A model generated the notes under the pieces. That model was not told the origin of the DNA. It was given only the letters and a program-made list of their open reading frames with translations, and searched no databases. From NCBI GenBank assembly GCA_035570275.1, contig DATMNI010000467.1, positions 73,520-137,519 on the forward strand: 64,000 nt of DNA, written 5' to 3'. Source of the DNA: DATMNI01 sp035570275 (GTDB taxonomy: Bacteria; Acidobacteriota; Terriglobia; Bryobacterales; Bryobacteraceae). The number at the start of each line of letters is the position of its first letter. Positions within the stretch are counted from its first letter, which is position 1. Shown one piece after another: positions 47,630 through 54,868 of the stretch. The translations under genes and the position numbers were made by a program.

Positions 47630-47961
47630 TGGCAGGCGCGTATATACCCGATGCCGGCGACCTCGTGTGGCTGCATTTCACGCCTCAGGCCGGTCGCGAG
47701 CAGGCCGGGCACCGCCCCGCCCTCGTCTTGAGCCCATATCTCTATAACGGCAAGACCAGCCTCATGCTCTGCTGTCCGCTGACGACTCAGATTAAGGGTT
47801 ACCCGTTCGAAGTTGTCCTCGCGGGCGACCCGCCAGGCGCCGTCCTTGCCGATCAAGTGAAAAGCCTCGACTGGCGTATCCGGAAGGCAAAGCGCAAAGG
47901 CGCCGTTTCCCCAACTGAACTCGCGGAAGTCCGCGCGAAGGTCAGGGCGCTGATCGGATAG
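47629..47961 (+). CDS. mazF: MazF-type endoribonuclease toxin
   Basis: A 110-residue MazF/PemK toxin. The N-terminal DAGDLVWLHFTPQAGREQAG, then HRPALVLSPYLYNGKTSLML, CCPLTTQIKGYPFEVVL and VLADQVKSLDWRIRKA contain all family blocks, including the Arg (REQAGHRPALV) and Thr (PLTTQ) of the active site. It cleaves mRNA at short sequence-specific sites when MazE is degraded. The gene appears intact and coupled to mazE, unlike the broken MNT/HEPN pair of this window. Confidence 0.93.
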   Translation: MAGAYIPDAGDLVWLHFTPQAGREQAGHRPALVLSPYLYNGKTSLMLCCPLTTQIKGYPFEVVLAGDPPGAVLADQVKSLDWRIRKAKRKGAVSPTELAEVRAKVRALIG

Positions 47962-48317
47962 CCAGGCCGCCGTCCATCAGCCGCCTCAAACAGCCTCTTT
48001 GTCCTGCAGCCCAAACCGGCTCAGCCCCCCATCCTCAAAGTCGCCGCCATTGAAACCGGCGGTGAGCCGGGGCATATCCGCGATTCACACGGTATGCCAA
48101 GCCGTTTGATAGCGGACCGCCCGCCGCAAACGATCGGCGACCGGCTGCCAGACTCCGCGATCGACAAGAGCCGAGTGACGTCGGACGGCAATCCGGTGAC
48201 GCCCTCTGCGGCTGTGACGGCCGCCTGATGGGCGGATCCCCCCGTAGAGTGACCGTAATGACCGACAATCAAACCCGCCTTCGGTTCCCGTCTGCCGGGT
48301 TTAGGCCTGAGGCGCGC
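47962..48317. other. 356-bp intergenic region between mazF and a SelA-fold gene; hairpin at 48271-48302
   Basis: No gene is apparent. AAACCCG (48271-48277) and CGGGTTT (48296-48302) form a 7-bp stem with an 18-base loop just downstream of the minus-strand gene; the T and A flanks make it a likely bidirectional terminator of the convergent pair. The remainder has a few small GC palindromes only. Confidence 0.45.
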
Positions 48318-49628
48318 TTACCCTTGAGCGGCTTTCCCCAACACCTCGCGCAGCCGGCGAGCCACGATCATGTCTTCGCCGGGTTGCAGCATCCATACAC
48401 CCACCACGATGGTATTGACGTCGGCCGGTATGCCGGCGGAAGCTCCGGTGGCTCTGCCCGTCGAAGGGTTGAGTTCGATCGCGGGAGTTCCGCCACGGAG
48501 CTCCGCCATCACGTCGCGAGGCGAGATCTTCAACTTCTCCTGGCTGTAGCGAATCAGCAGATGCGGCACATGGTTCGCCACCGGAGGAATGGAAACCTCC
48601 GTCTGTAGACTGGGGAGTCCTTTGAGATGGGTAGCGATCCGGTCGGCGCGCCGCCGGAATTCCTTCTCCAGCCCGTCGTCCGTCTGTCCAAGAAGCCAGT
48701 CGACGGCCGCCACCATCCCGACGATTTGTTCTTTCGCCACCTTCATGCCGCGGCCGACTCCATCGAACGGGTTGTTGCTGGCCGCGGCGGCGGCAATCAG
48801 GTCCTTCCGCCCCAATAACAAACCCGCGTTCTGCGGACCCCGGATCCCTTTTCCGCCGGAGAACGTCACCAGGTCGAACCCCATTTTGGTGTAGTTCCAC
48901 AGGTTCGAAATCGGCGGAACGTCGGCTGCCGCATCGTTGAAACAAGGCACGCCGTGGGCGTGTGCCACCCGAATCCAATCCTCGCGGCCGATCCGTCCCT
49001 GTTCCGCCGCGTTGTAGAAATGCGCCATCACGGTCCGTTCGCCGAACGCCGCCTCGTACTCTTCCAGCGTCTCTACTTCCACCGTGCGGACGCCGCAACA
49101 CAGCAGCGCCTGGTCATAACCGTACCGGTGCGTCTTCTGGACCAGCACTTCGTTCTTGAGGTGGGCCACTTCGATGGGGATGGCGCGAATTCCGCAATGG
49201 TTGGCCGCCGTCAGACATCCGGCGGTGCCCAGGGTCAGCGCCGAAGCCGCTCCGGCCGTTACCATGGCCGCCTCGCAATGCAGCTTTTTGGCCAGGTATT
49301 CACCCGCGGCCTTTTGCAACTCCACCAGGCGCACCGGGGTTTCCGCCGCGCGCGCCACCGCCGCCTGCACCGAGTCCGGCATGATGGATGCCGTGAGGTT
49401 AGTGTACGTGCCGGCCGCGTTGATGATCTTGGTCACGCCCAGCTTCTCGTAGTAGTCCTCCCCGCGTTGGTTGGCGGAATGGTTGCCGGAATGGGCGCCG
49501 GAATGAGCCGCGGAATCTGCCGCGGCCTGCGCTGCTCGCAGCGATTGAGCCTGGCTCAGGACCCCACCCGCGGTCATGAGGTTTCGCATCGTACCGAAAA
49601 AGTTTCTGCGTCCAAACAAGCGGTTCAT
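48318..49628 (-). CDS. PLP-dependent enzyme of the SelA/DgaE fold with a twin-arginine leader
   Basis: A 436-residue protein of the fold shared by L-seryl-tRNA(Sec) selenium transferase and D-glucosaminate-6-phosphate ammonia-lyase. Features: GVTKIINAAGTYTNLTASIM near the start of the domain, MVTAGAASALTLGTAGCL, NDAAADVPPISNLWNYTKMG, and the PLP lysine Lys260 in VTFSGGKGIRGPQNAGLLLG. It lacks the N-terminal domain of true SelA. The leader MNRLFGRRNFFGTMRNLMTA has a twin-arginine motif, followed by an AHSGNHS-rich linker, so the enzyme is probably exported folded with its cofactor. It overlaps the RidA-like gene by 4 bases. RidA-type proteins remove enamine/imine products of PLP lyases, which supports a lyase role on an amino sugar or amino acid. 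Confidence 0.82.
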   Translation of the reverse strand: MNRLFGRRNFFGTMRNLMTAGGVLSQAQSLRAAQAAADSAAHSGAHSGNHSANQRGEDYYEKLGVTKIINAAGTYTNLTASIMPDSVQAAVARAAETPVRLVELQKAAGEYLAKKLHCEAAMVTAGAASALTLGTAGCLTAANHCGIRAIPIEVAHLKNEVLVQKTHRYGYDQALLCCGVRTVEVETLEEYEAAFGERTVMAHFYNAAEQGRIGREDWIRVAHAHGVPCFNDAAADVPPISNLWNYTKMGFDLVTFSGGKGIRGPQNAGLLLGRKDLIAAAAASNNPFDGVGRGMKVAKEQIVGMVAAVDWLLGQTDDGLEKEFRRRADRIATHLKGLPSLQTEVSIPPVANHVPHLLIRYSQEKLKISPRDVMAELRGGTPAIELNPSTGRATGASAGIPADVNTIVVGVWMLQPGEDMIVARRLREVLGKAAQG

Positions 49629-50389
49629 CTTAGACCCTCCTGGTTTACACTCTGCTGGAGCACGCCCCCGAGCAAGTCCATTTCGTATTCGATGGAGACA
49701 ATGGGCGGACGCGCGTAATGCCATGTAACGCCGTGCTGTCCGGCAGGCCCGATGTGCGGCAGAATCTCCGCTGCCAGCAAAGCGTTCACGTCGTGCACGG
49801 TATAGATATTGGTCACTGAAACCTGGTCCCAGGTCGCGCCGAGGCCGCGCAGTCGCCCTTCCACCAGGCCCAGCACACAACGCGCCTTGTCCGCCAGCGC
49901 GTCAGGCGACGTCTCGCCGCGGCGCACCACGTCATCCGGGCCGGCCGCCCCCTCCGGCAATTCGCCGGCTCCCGACACCACAAAGGAAGTCGCGGCGCCC
50001 TCCGCCGGCACCGTGCAGGCGAACGAATAAAGCGAAGGCTCCGGCGGCGGATCCACTGCCGGTGCGACGTTGGTGCGGGCCACCGGGTTGAGGCCGTCAA
50101 CCATCATGTCCCACGACTTCAGTACCTCTACATAGCCGGCGTTAAACTCTTTGAATCCCGAAAAGGAGAACGGCTCCGGCGACCGCAGCGCGATGGCGCA
50201 CAACGCCGCCCGGGGCCGCCCGGCAGCGCGCAGGTGCGCATCCACCAATGCAAAACCGGCCATCACTGGGATGGCGCGCGCCAGGCGCACGTGCTCGATG
50301 GTGAATCCCGGCGCCGCTACCACGCCAGCCGAGTAGGCGCTGCCGCCCCGTAAGAATGAGTACCCACCGCGAGCGTTGGAAAGGAGCAT
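49625..50389 (-). CDS. RidA/YjgF-like protein
   Basis: A 254-residue protein with two YjgF-like units. The first (about 20-130) has AYSAGVVAAPGFTIEHVRLA and LRAAGRPRAALCAIALRSPE. The second (about 135-250) has FVVSGAGELPEG, a long ADKARCVLGLVEGRLRGLGA helix and WDQVSVTNIYTVHDVNALLA. The overall pattern resembles the double-domain deaminase-like members. RidA proteins hydrolyse reactive 2-aminoacrylate and similar imines. Its start codon overlaps the last stop of the decayed NHL gene (TGATG), and its own stop overlaps the SelA-fold gene by 4 bases, so it was the middle gene of a coupled operon. No signal peptide is visible, unlike its partner. Confidence 0.75.
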   Translation of the reverse strand: MLLSNARGGYSFLRGGSAYSAGVVAAPGFTIEHVRLARAIPVMAGFALVDAHLRAAGRPRAALCAIALRSPEPFSFSGFKEFNAGYVEVLKSWDMMVDGLNPVARTNVAPAVDPPPEPSLYSFACTVPAEGAATSFVVSGAGELPEGAAGPDDVVRRGETSPDALADKARCVLGLVEGRLRGLGATWDQVSVTNIYTVHDVNALLAAEILPHIGPAGQHGVTWHYARPPIVSIEYEMDLLGGVLQQSVNQEGLR

Positions 50390-50717
50390 CAGAGGCCAGT
50401 GTAGTACAGCTTGTACACCGTATTGTATACCCGGGTCCCCCTTTCGCGAGTCACTGGTTGCCCGACGTCATCGCCTGCGGCTTCTCCGGTGCAGTCGCTG
50501 ATGAAGATGTTGCCTTGCGGATCCCACGTAACATCGGCCGGCTACCGGAACTGTCCGTCGAAGGCGGGACGGGGCAAGGTGACGCGAGTCCCTGGCGCGG
50601 CTTAGTCCGAGGCGTCCTTCTTGCGGCCGAACACCATGGTCACCCGGCCTTCCGGACTGAACCTGACATCAGGTCCGAGCCCCTGCGCGGCGAAAAGGGT
50701 AGCCGGAAAATATCTCA
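50389..50717 (-). pseudogene. Beta-propeller (NHL-repeat) protein, decayed
   Basis: One frame on the minus strand reads GPDVRFSPEGRVTMVFGRKK, then after a TAA stop a segment with LPRPAFDGQFR, then a TAG stop, and PADVTWDPQGNIFISDCTGE, ending NTVYKLYYTGL at a TGA that overlaps the RidA start. The blade pattern (SPEGRVTMVFGRK and DVxWDPQGNIFISD) is that of secreted NHL propellers that are frequent in acidobacteria. Only the C-terminal part and two in-frame stops are left. The stops are TAA and TAG, so selenocysteine does not explain them. The rest of the gap to 50817 shows nothing. Confidence 0.55.
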
Positions 50718-50817
50718 TGCGGCCTCCAGGCGCGCCGCCCTGATTGCCTCATCGATCCGCAACACGCGGCGCGGGGACCAAGTCGCGCTGCCTTAACCAG
50801 TCCGCGTCCGGGTCATC

Positions 50818-51762
50818 TTACGCTCCCAACACGTGAGGAAGGCGCTGGAGTTCGCCGGCGCTGCTGTCGTTCGGCACCGAGCACCCAGGCGTCAGGATGA
50901 ACTTTGGCCCGGCCGATTGTGCCGCGGATTTCCATTGAGCCTGCAGTTCGGCGGGCGTCAGTTTCCGGTAGTTGACCTCATCGATGCCGCCGGCGATCGT
51001 CATCGGGTACCGCTTTCGCACGTCCGCGATCGGGATGCCGGAGACGTGCAGCGAGTAGTTGATGATGGGCGCCGGGAATCCGTCGAATAGGCCGAGATAT
51101 GCGGGTTCCACGTGCAGGTGCAGGATATTCAGCCTGGCTCCGACGATTCCGTGCAGGATGCGCTTGTCGAACGGCTGGCTGAATTTCACGAAATCCTCCG
51201 GTGTGAGTTCCGACGCATTGGCATTCGCCACCGAAAGCAGCACGCCGGATGCGCCCGTGGCCAAGGCACGTTTGGCGTGCGCGATCTCCGACTCCGTGAT
51301 CACGTCAAGCGCGTTCAGCAAGCCTTGCGGGTTTTCCGACTTCAAGCGCAGCACTTCCTCCTTGGACGACAGCTTTTCCGCCACGTTCCAGGGGTTGAAG
51401 AGGGTTTCGATAAAGTAAGCCTTGCCACCGAGTCCGTCGCGAATCAGTTCCAGCGCGCGAATCTGTTGTGGGAACGGGTTCCGCTCCGGTTTCAGCTCAT
51501 ACCATTTGCCCTTGGGCTTCGGGTACGGAAAATCGCTCATCACTTTGACGATGTCCGTCCGGTACGCCTCATGAAAAGCCAGCGTCGCCTTGGCATGCGC
51601 CTCGGGCTCGGTGAGGCCGAAGTGATGCCAGAAACTGAATGGGGGCCGATCGACATCGCCGCCTTTCAGCGCCAGATCCACGCGTTCTTTGGACGTCAGG
51701 CTGGTACGTCCCAAAGCCAGCGGCGCTAAAGCCGCACTGAACAGGAATTGTCGTCTCAACAT
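50818..51762 (-). CDS. Uroporphyrinogen-decarboxylase-like protein with a signal leader
   Basis: A 314-residue protein of the UroD/MtaA fold. It contains KERVDLALKGGDVDRPPFSF near 24-43, then a TIM-barrel order: YRTDIVKVMSDFPYPKPKGK, ELIRDGLGGKAYFIETLFNP, HAKRALATGASGVLLSVANA, NILHLHVEPAYLGLFDGFPA, INYSLHVSG and TIAGGIDEVNYRKL, with TPGCSVPNDSS at the end. Many such proteins are methyltransferases of unknown substrate and not heme enzymes. The leader MLRRQFLFSAALAPLALGRT has Arg-Arg-x-Phe-Leu, a Tat-like pattern, so it may be exported as a folded protein. ATG 51792 is a possible longer start. It lies upstream of the SelA/RidA group on the same strand, with 429 bp of decayed sequence between. 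Confidence 0.78.
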   Translation of the reverse strand: MLRRQFLFSAALAPLALGRTSLTSKERVDLALKGGDVDRPPFSFWHHFGLTEPEAHAKATLAFHEAYRTDIVKVMSDFPYPKPKGKWYELKPERNPFPQQIRALELIRDGLGGKAYFIETLFNPWNVAEKLSSKEEVLRLKSENPQGLLNALDVITESEIAHAKRALATGASGVLLSVANANASELTPEDFVKFSQPFDKRILHGIVGARLNILHLHVEPAYLGLFDGFPAPIINYSLHVSGIPIADVRKRYPMTIAGGIDEVNYRKLTPAELQAQWKSAAQSAGPKFILTPGCSVPNDSSAGELQRLPHVLGA

Positions 51763-51842
51763 GAGGGGGGTTGCCGCCTTCAGACGAATCATAACACCGC
51801 GGGGGCCGGCGGATCGGGGGTCGGGGGATGATGAAGCGGGTA

Positions 51843-52127
51843 TGTGGGGCGGGTTGCTAACCAGGTTGCCAACAAGGTTGCCAACCTGGATAGCGTCGGG
51901 ATAAACCGGGCGTGAAGTAGTGAATGAAAGAGTCACAGGAAAGGAGTAGCGAACCATCCTGGCCCGATCATGCGAGGGCGGTGGGCAACCCCGCACTTGA
52001 AGCGTTGGACAGGGCACATGTAGGCTGGGTATCCCTGAAGTTGATGAAATAATCAAAACCACAGGCGCCGACGGCGTCAGGTTGAGGCGGATTGCCAATC
52101 CGCCGCAGACTAACAACCTGCCCCACC
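51843..52127. repeat. Composite palindrome element B4 with a 180-bp insert
   Basis: The left end TGTGGGGC (51843-51850) carries three GGTTGCYAACC units. The right end carries GGCGGATTGCCAATCCGCC, a CTAACAACC unit and GCCCCACC (52120-52127). Between them lie about 180 bp without an open frame of interest. The arrangement equals a small inverted-repeat element with a passenger. It occupies most of the 454-bp gap between the UroD-like and zinc-ribbon genes. Confidence 0.75.
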
Positions 52128-52216
52128 AAGGGGTTTGGGCCGATCGCCATTATTTGGGAGACTTGCGGATTTCTGTTGCCCGGCAATGGGCTCTTTCACA
52201 CAGCGGTCTCTTCTAC

Positions 52217-52453
52217 CTACACAGCAATGCGGGCGCTGCGTGTGCGACCGGTCATCGGCAGGGAAGTTTGGCCCAAAGCCGCGTGGATGATGCCGTTTCT
52301 TTTCACCAACGGCTTGCCGCACTTACATTCCCAGGCCGGTTTCGCGGAGTTGATCCACTTGGTCCCGCATTCGCACACGTAAACCATCACCGACCGGACC
52401 GGATCTTTGGCCGGTGCCTTGTCAGAGGAAGACTCATGCAAAGTTCGCGACAT
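52217..52453 (-). CDS. Small zinc-ribbon protein
   Basis: A 78-residue protein starting MSRTLHESSSDKAPAKDPVR. It has one four-Cys site: VCECGTKWINSAKPAWECKCGKP, where CEC-G and CKC-G are the paired knuckles. The C-terminal 25 residues are basic. The start at ATG 52453 is supported by AAGGAG about 10 bases upstream; a longer open frame exists but would read through the receiver-like gene promoter. Its function is unknown. It lies 74 bp after the receiver-like gene on the same strand and may be its partner. Confidence 0.65.
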   Translation of the reverse strand: MSRTLHESSSDKAPAKDPVRSVMVYVCECGTKWINSAKPAWECKCGKPLVKRNGIIHAALGQTSLPMTGRTRSARIAV

Positions 52454-52527
52454 GGCTTGTTTTCTCCTTAGGGAGGCACAACAGGGAGACACGGACAGAG
52501 AGACACGGACAGTGAGGTAGAACGATC

Positions 52528-53001
52528 CTAGGCAACGGATTTCGCGACTTTGGCCTGGAGGGACTGACGCCGATCGGTCCAACGCAGCCACGCCATGCCC
52601 AAGGCGCGTGTTACTTCGGCGGCATTGAATGGCGTTTGCAGCACATCGTAAGCGCCAAGGTTCAAAGCCTCCACCCACAAGCGCTCATCCGCCTGCTTGG
52701 AAGTTACGATCAGGTAGGGAGGATCGGGTAGAAGCGCCAGCGCCTCAACCATGTCTTTCCAGGTACCGGGATGCAGATCGCGCTCGCACAAGACGACGGG
52801 AATGCGGCCATTCCGCAAGATCGGCAGCGCCTCATCCAGGCTTCGGCTGGTTTCCAACGCCCACTTCATACCGGGGCAAAGTGGCCAGTCCGAGGAGCGG
52901 AAAATGCTTCTCAAAGAAGCGTGATCTTCTTGTTTGGGAAAAACCGACAGCGCGACGACGGCACCAGCGGTCCCAGCCTCGAATGCACTGAAATTTTTCA
53001 T
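52528..53001 (-). CDS. Atypical response-regulator receiver domain protein
   Basis: A 157-residue single-domain protein. The fold follows a receiver: AVVALSVFPKQEDHASLRSI, strand 3 with VVLCERDLHPGTWKDMVEAL, LPDPPYLIVTSKQADERLWV and NLGAYDVLQTPFNAAEVTRA with WLRWTDRR at the end. The acidic pair normally near the start is missing (FPKQEDH), while the strand-3 Asp (ERDLHPG) and the Lys equivalent (VTSKQ; LQTP in place of KP) are only partly conserved. It may be a pseudo-receiver that does not need phosphorylation. There is no output domain. It is read with the small zinc-ribbon gene. The 235-bp gap to the PQQ gene holds the terminator at 53152 and no gene. Confidence 0.75.
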   Translation of the reverse strand: MKNFSAFEAGTAGAVVALSVFPKQEDHASLRSIFRSSDWPLCPGMKWALETSRSLDEALPILRNGRIPVVLCERDLHPGTWKDMVEALALLPDPPYLIVTSKQADERLWVEALNLGAYDVLQTPFNAAEVTRALGMAWLRWTDRRQSLQAKVAKSVA

Positions 53002-53151
53002 TTGATAACCCCGTTTAAGGAAGATCCACCCGAACTACCAAGAGCCGGAAGGCAAACCAGCCCTATCTTGCCCGGATCGAGGACAGCACCTGCGAAGCGG
53101 CAACCCAGTAAGCCGGAGAACGACTATATTGACCAGCTTAAGATTTAATGG

Positions 53152-53185
53152 CCGAAAAAGCAACCTTATTCGTTGGATTTTTCGG
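53152..53185 (-). terminator. Intrinsic terminator of the PQQ dehydrogenase operon
   Basis: CCGAAAAA (53152-53159) pairs with TTTTTCGG (53178-53185), with CAAC/GTTG inside. On the minus strand the hairpin ends in a U-rich strand 52 bases after the dehydrogenase stop. Confidence 0.6.
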
Positions 53186-53236
53186 AAAAACGGGAAATTC
53201 AGCGCAATTTGTATCTAAAAAGCCCGTCGCGGCCGG

Positions 53237-54868
53237 TCAGCGGCTCAGCATGGCGAAGCCGAACAGGGTGTCGCCGGCGGCCACTACCAGATACTGTGTG
53301 CCGTCCAGTTCGTAAGTCATGGGGCCGTTGGTCACGGAGGCGCCGAGGTTGGCGTGCCACAGGGGTTCGCCGGTCTCGGTATGGAGCGCCACCAGGTTGT
53401 TGGAAGCGTCGCCTGCGAACAGCACTTTGCCGGCTGTGCTCAAAATACCGGACCGGCCGCTGCCGCCTTCCCATTGGTGGCTCCAGCGGATCTTACCGGT
53501 CTTATAGTCGATTGCCTGCAGCATACCCACGCCCCATCCACCGCGATCGTTGCCGCCCCAACCCTCCGGCTTGTCGCTGGGGTCATAGATGTAATACACG
53601 CTGAAGGCCCTGGAAGCGTTTACGTAAAACAGGCCCGTGTCCGGGTTGTAACTTGGCGGCGGCCAGTTAGCGGCGCCGCCCTGGTTGGGCGTAACCAGCG
53701 CGCCATCCAGTTGCGGCATCTTAGCGGGATCGGGAATCGGCTGGCCCTTGGAGTCAATGCCCTTGGCCCAGTTAGTCTTGACGAATTGGGATGTGACGAT
53801 ATTCTTGCCGGTGGCCCGGTCGAGCACGAAAAACCAGCCGTTGCGGCTGGCCTGCGCCACGAGTTTGCGCTTTTGGCCGTTGATTTCGGCATCGAACAAG
53901 ACCGGGGTTTGAGTGGCATCCCAATCGTGGGTGTCGTGCGGCGAGGGTTGGAAATACCAGGCCATCTTGCCGGTGTCCGGGTTCAGCGCTACGATGGATT
54001 CGGTGAACAGGTTGTCGCCCGGCCGCGCCTTGCCCGCAATTACCGGCTGCGGGTTGCCGGTGGTGACGTAGATCAGGTTCAGTTCGGGGTCATAAGTTAC
54101 CGGCTGCCAAGTCATGCCACCGCCGTGCTTCATGGCTTCCTCATTGGGCCAGGAGTCGGACCCGACTTCGCCTTTCTTTTGCGGCACCACGTACCAGCGC
54201 CACTGCCGGTCGCCGGTTTCGGGGTCGTGAGATTCGATGTAGCCGGGTTGGTCTAGGTCGTCGCCGCTCACACCGGTGATGACGTGGTTCTTGAGGACCA
54301 CGGGCGCCACCGAACCGTAGTAGAACAGGTCGAGGTCGCAGATGGTCTTGTGCCAGCGCTCACTGCCATCCCTCATGTTCAATGAAACCAGATTGCAATC
54401 CGGTGTTTCGTAATACAGCCAGTTGCCCCAGGCGCCGACACCGCGGTTGCCGATGTGGATGCCGCCCTTGGATTGCCACTGATGGTGCCAGATCAGACGG
54501 CCGGTGCGCGCGTCGGCGGCCCACACGTGGTCGGGAGCGGTGAAGTAGAGGACGCCGTTGATTTCGAGCGGCGTGGCGGAGATCCGGACCCCACCGCCGC
54601 CACCGCCGGGGCCGAAACCGGTGCTGGAACGGTGTACCCAGGCGAGGCTCAGAGAATGGACGTTGGCGGCGTTGATTTTCGAAAGCGTGCTGTAGCGGCG
54701 GCCCGAGTAATCGCCGTGGTAAGTGGGCCAGGTGTCGGTGGGCGGGGCGCCGAGCTTGGCCGGATTCAGGCTGCCCTGGCCGGACAACACCATCGATAGC
54801 GCGCCCAGCAGAGCGGCGAATCGGGGGGCGAACAAACCGAAGGAAACGAACGGACGGATGGTTTTCAT
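53237..54868 (-). CDS. PQQ-dependent dehydrogenase (quinoprotein, beta-propeller)
   Basis: A 543-residue secreted quinoprotein. After the signal peptide (about 1-30) come WPTYHGDYSGRRYSTLSKIN (the GDxxxxRYS start of the fold) and tryptophan-docking blades: ADARTGRLIWHHQWQ, LNPDTGKMAWYFQPSPHDTH, DYKTGKIRWSHQWEGGSGRS and ALHTETGEPLWHANLGAS. The catalytic-base Asp is in HDWDATQTPV. The position two residues later is Thr, and not the Asp of lanthanide-type XoxF, so calcium use is more likely. The vicinal Cys-Cys pair of methanol dehydrogenase is absent. It oxidises an alcohol or sugar and passes electrons to the triheme cytochrome encoded 4 bases upstream-overlapping (54865). A Gly run (GPGGGGGGVRI) is unusual. 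Confidence 0.92.
   Translation of the reverse strand: MKTIRPFVSFGLFAPRFAALLGALSMVLSGQGSLNPAKLGAPPTDTWPTYHGDYSGRRYSTLSKINAANVHSLSLAWVHRSSTGFGPGGGGGGVRISATPLEINGVLYFTAPDHVWAADARTGRLIWHHQWQSKGGIHIGNRGVGAWGNWLYYETPDCNLVSLNMRDGSERWHKTICDLDLFYYGSVAPVVLKNHVITGVSGDDLDQPGYIESHDPETGDRQWRWYVVPQKKGEVGSDSWPNEEAMKHGGGMTWQPVTYDPELNLIYVTTGNPQPVIAGKARPGDNLFTESIVALNPDTGKMAWYFQPSPHDTHDWDATQTPVLFDAEINGQKRKLVAQASRNGWFFVLDRATGKNIVTSQFVKTNWAKGIDSKGQPIPDPAKMPQLDGALVTPNQGGAANWPPPSYNPDTGLFYVNASRAFSVYYIYDPSDKPEGWGGNDRGGWGVGMLQAIDYKTGKIRWSHQWEGGSGRSGILSTAGKVLFAGDASNNLVALHTETGEPLWHANLGASVTNGPMTYELDGTQYLVVAAGDTLFGFAMLSR

Noticed and set aside
48318..49628. Authentic SelA that would make selenocysteyl-tRNA for the selenoprotein in this window
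   Set aside because: The N-terminal SelA domain is missing and the protein has a twin-arginine export leader and a RidA-like partner, so it belongs to a related lyase group.
53237..54868. Lanthanide-dependent (XoxF-type) dehydrogenase
   Set aside because: The extra Asp two residues after the catalytic Asp is replaced by Thr in HDWDATQ.
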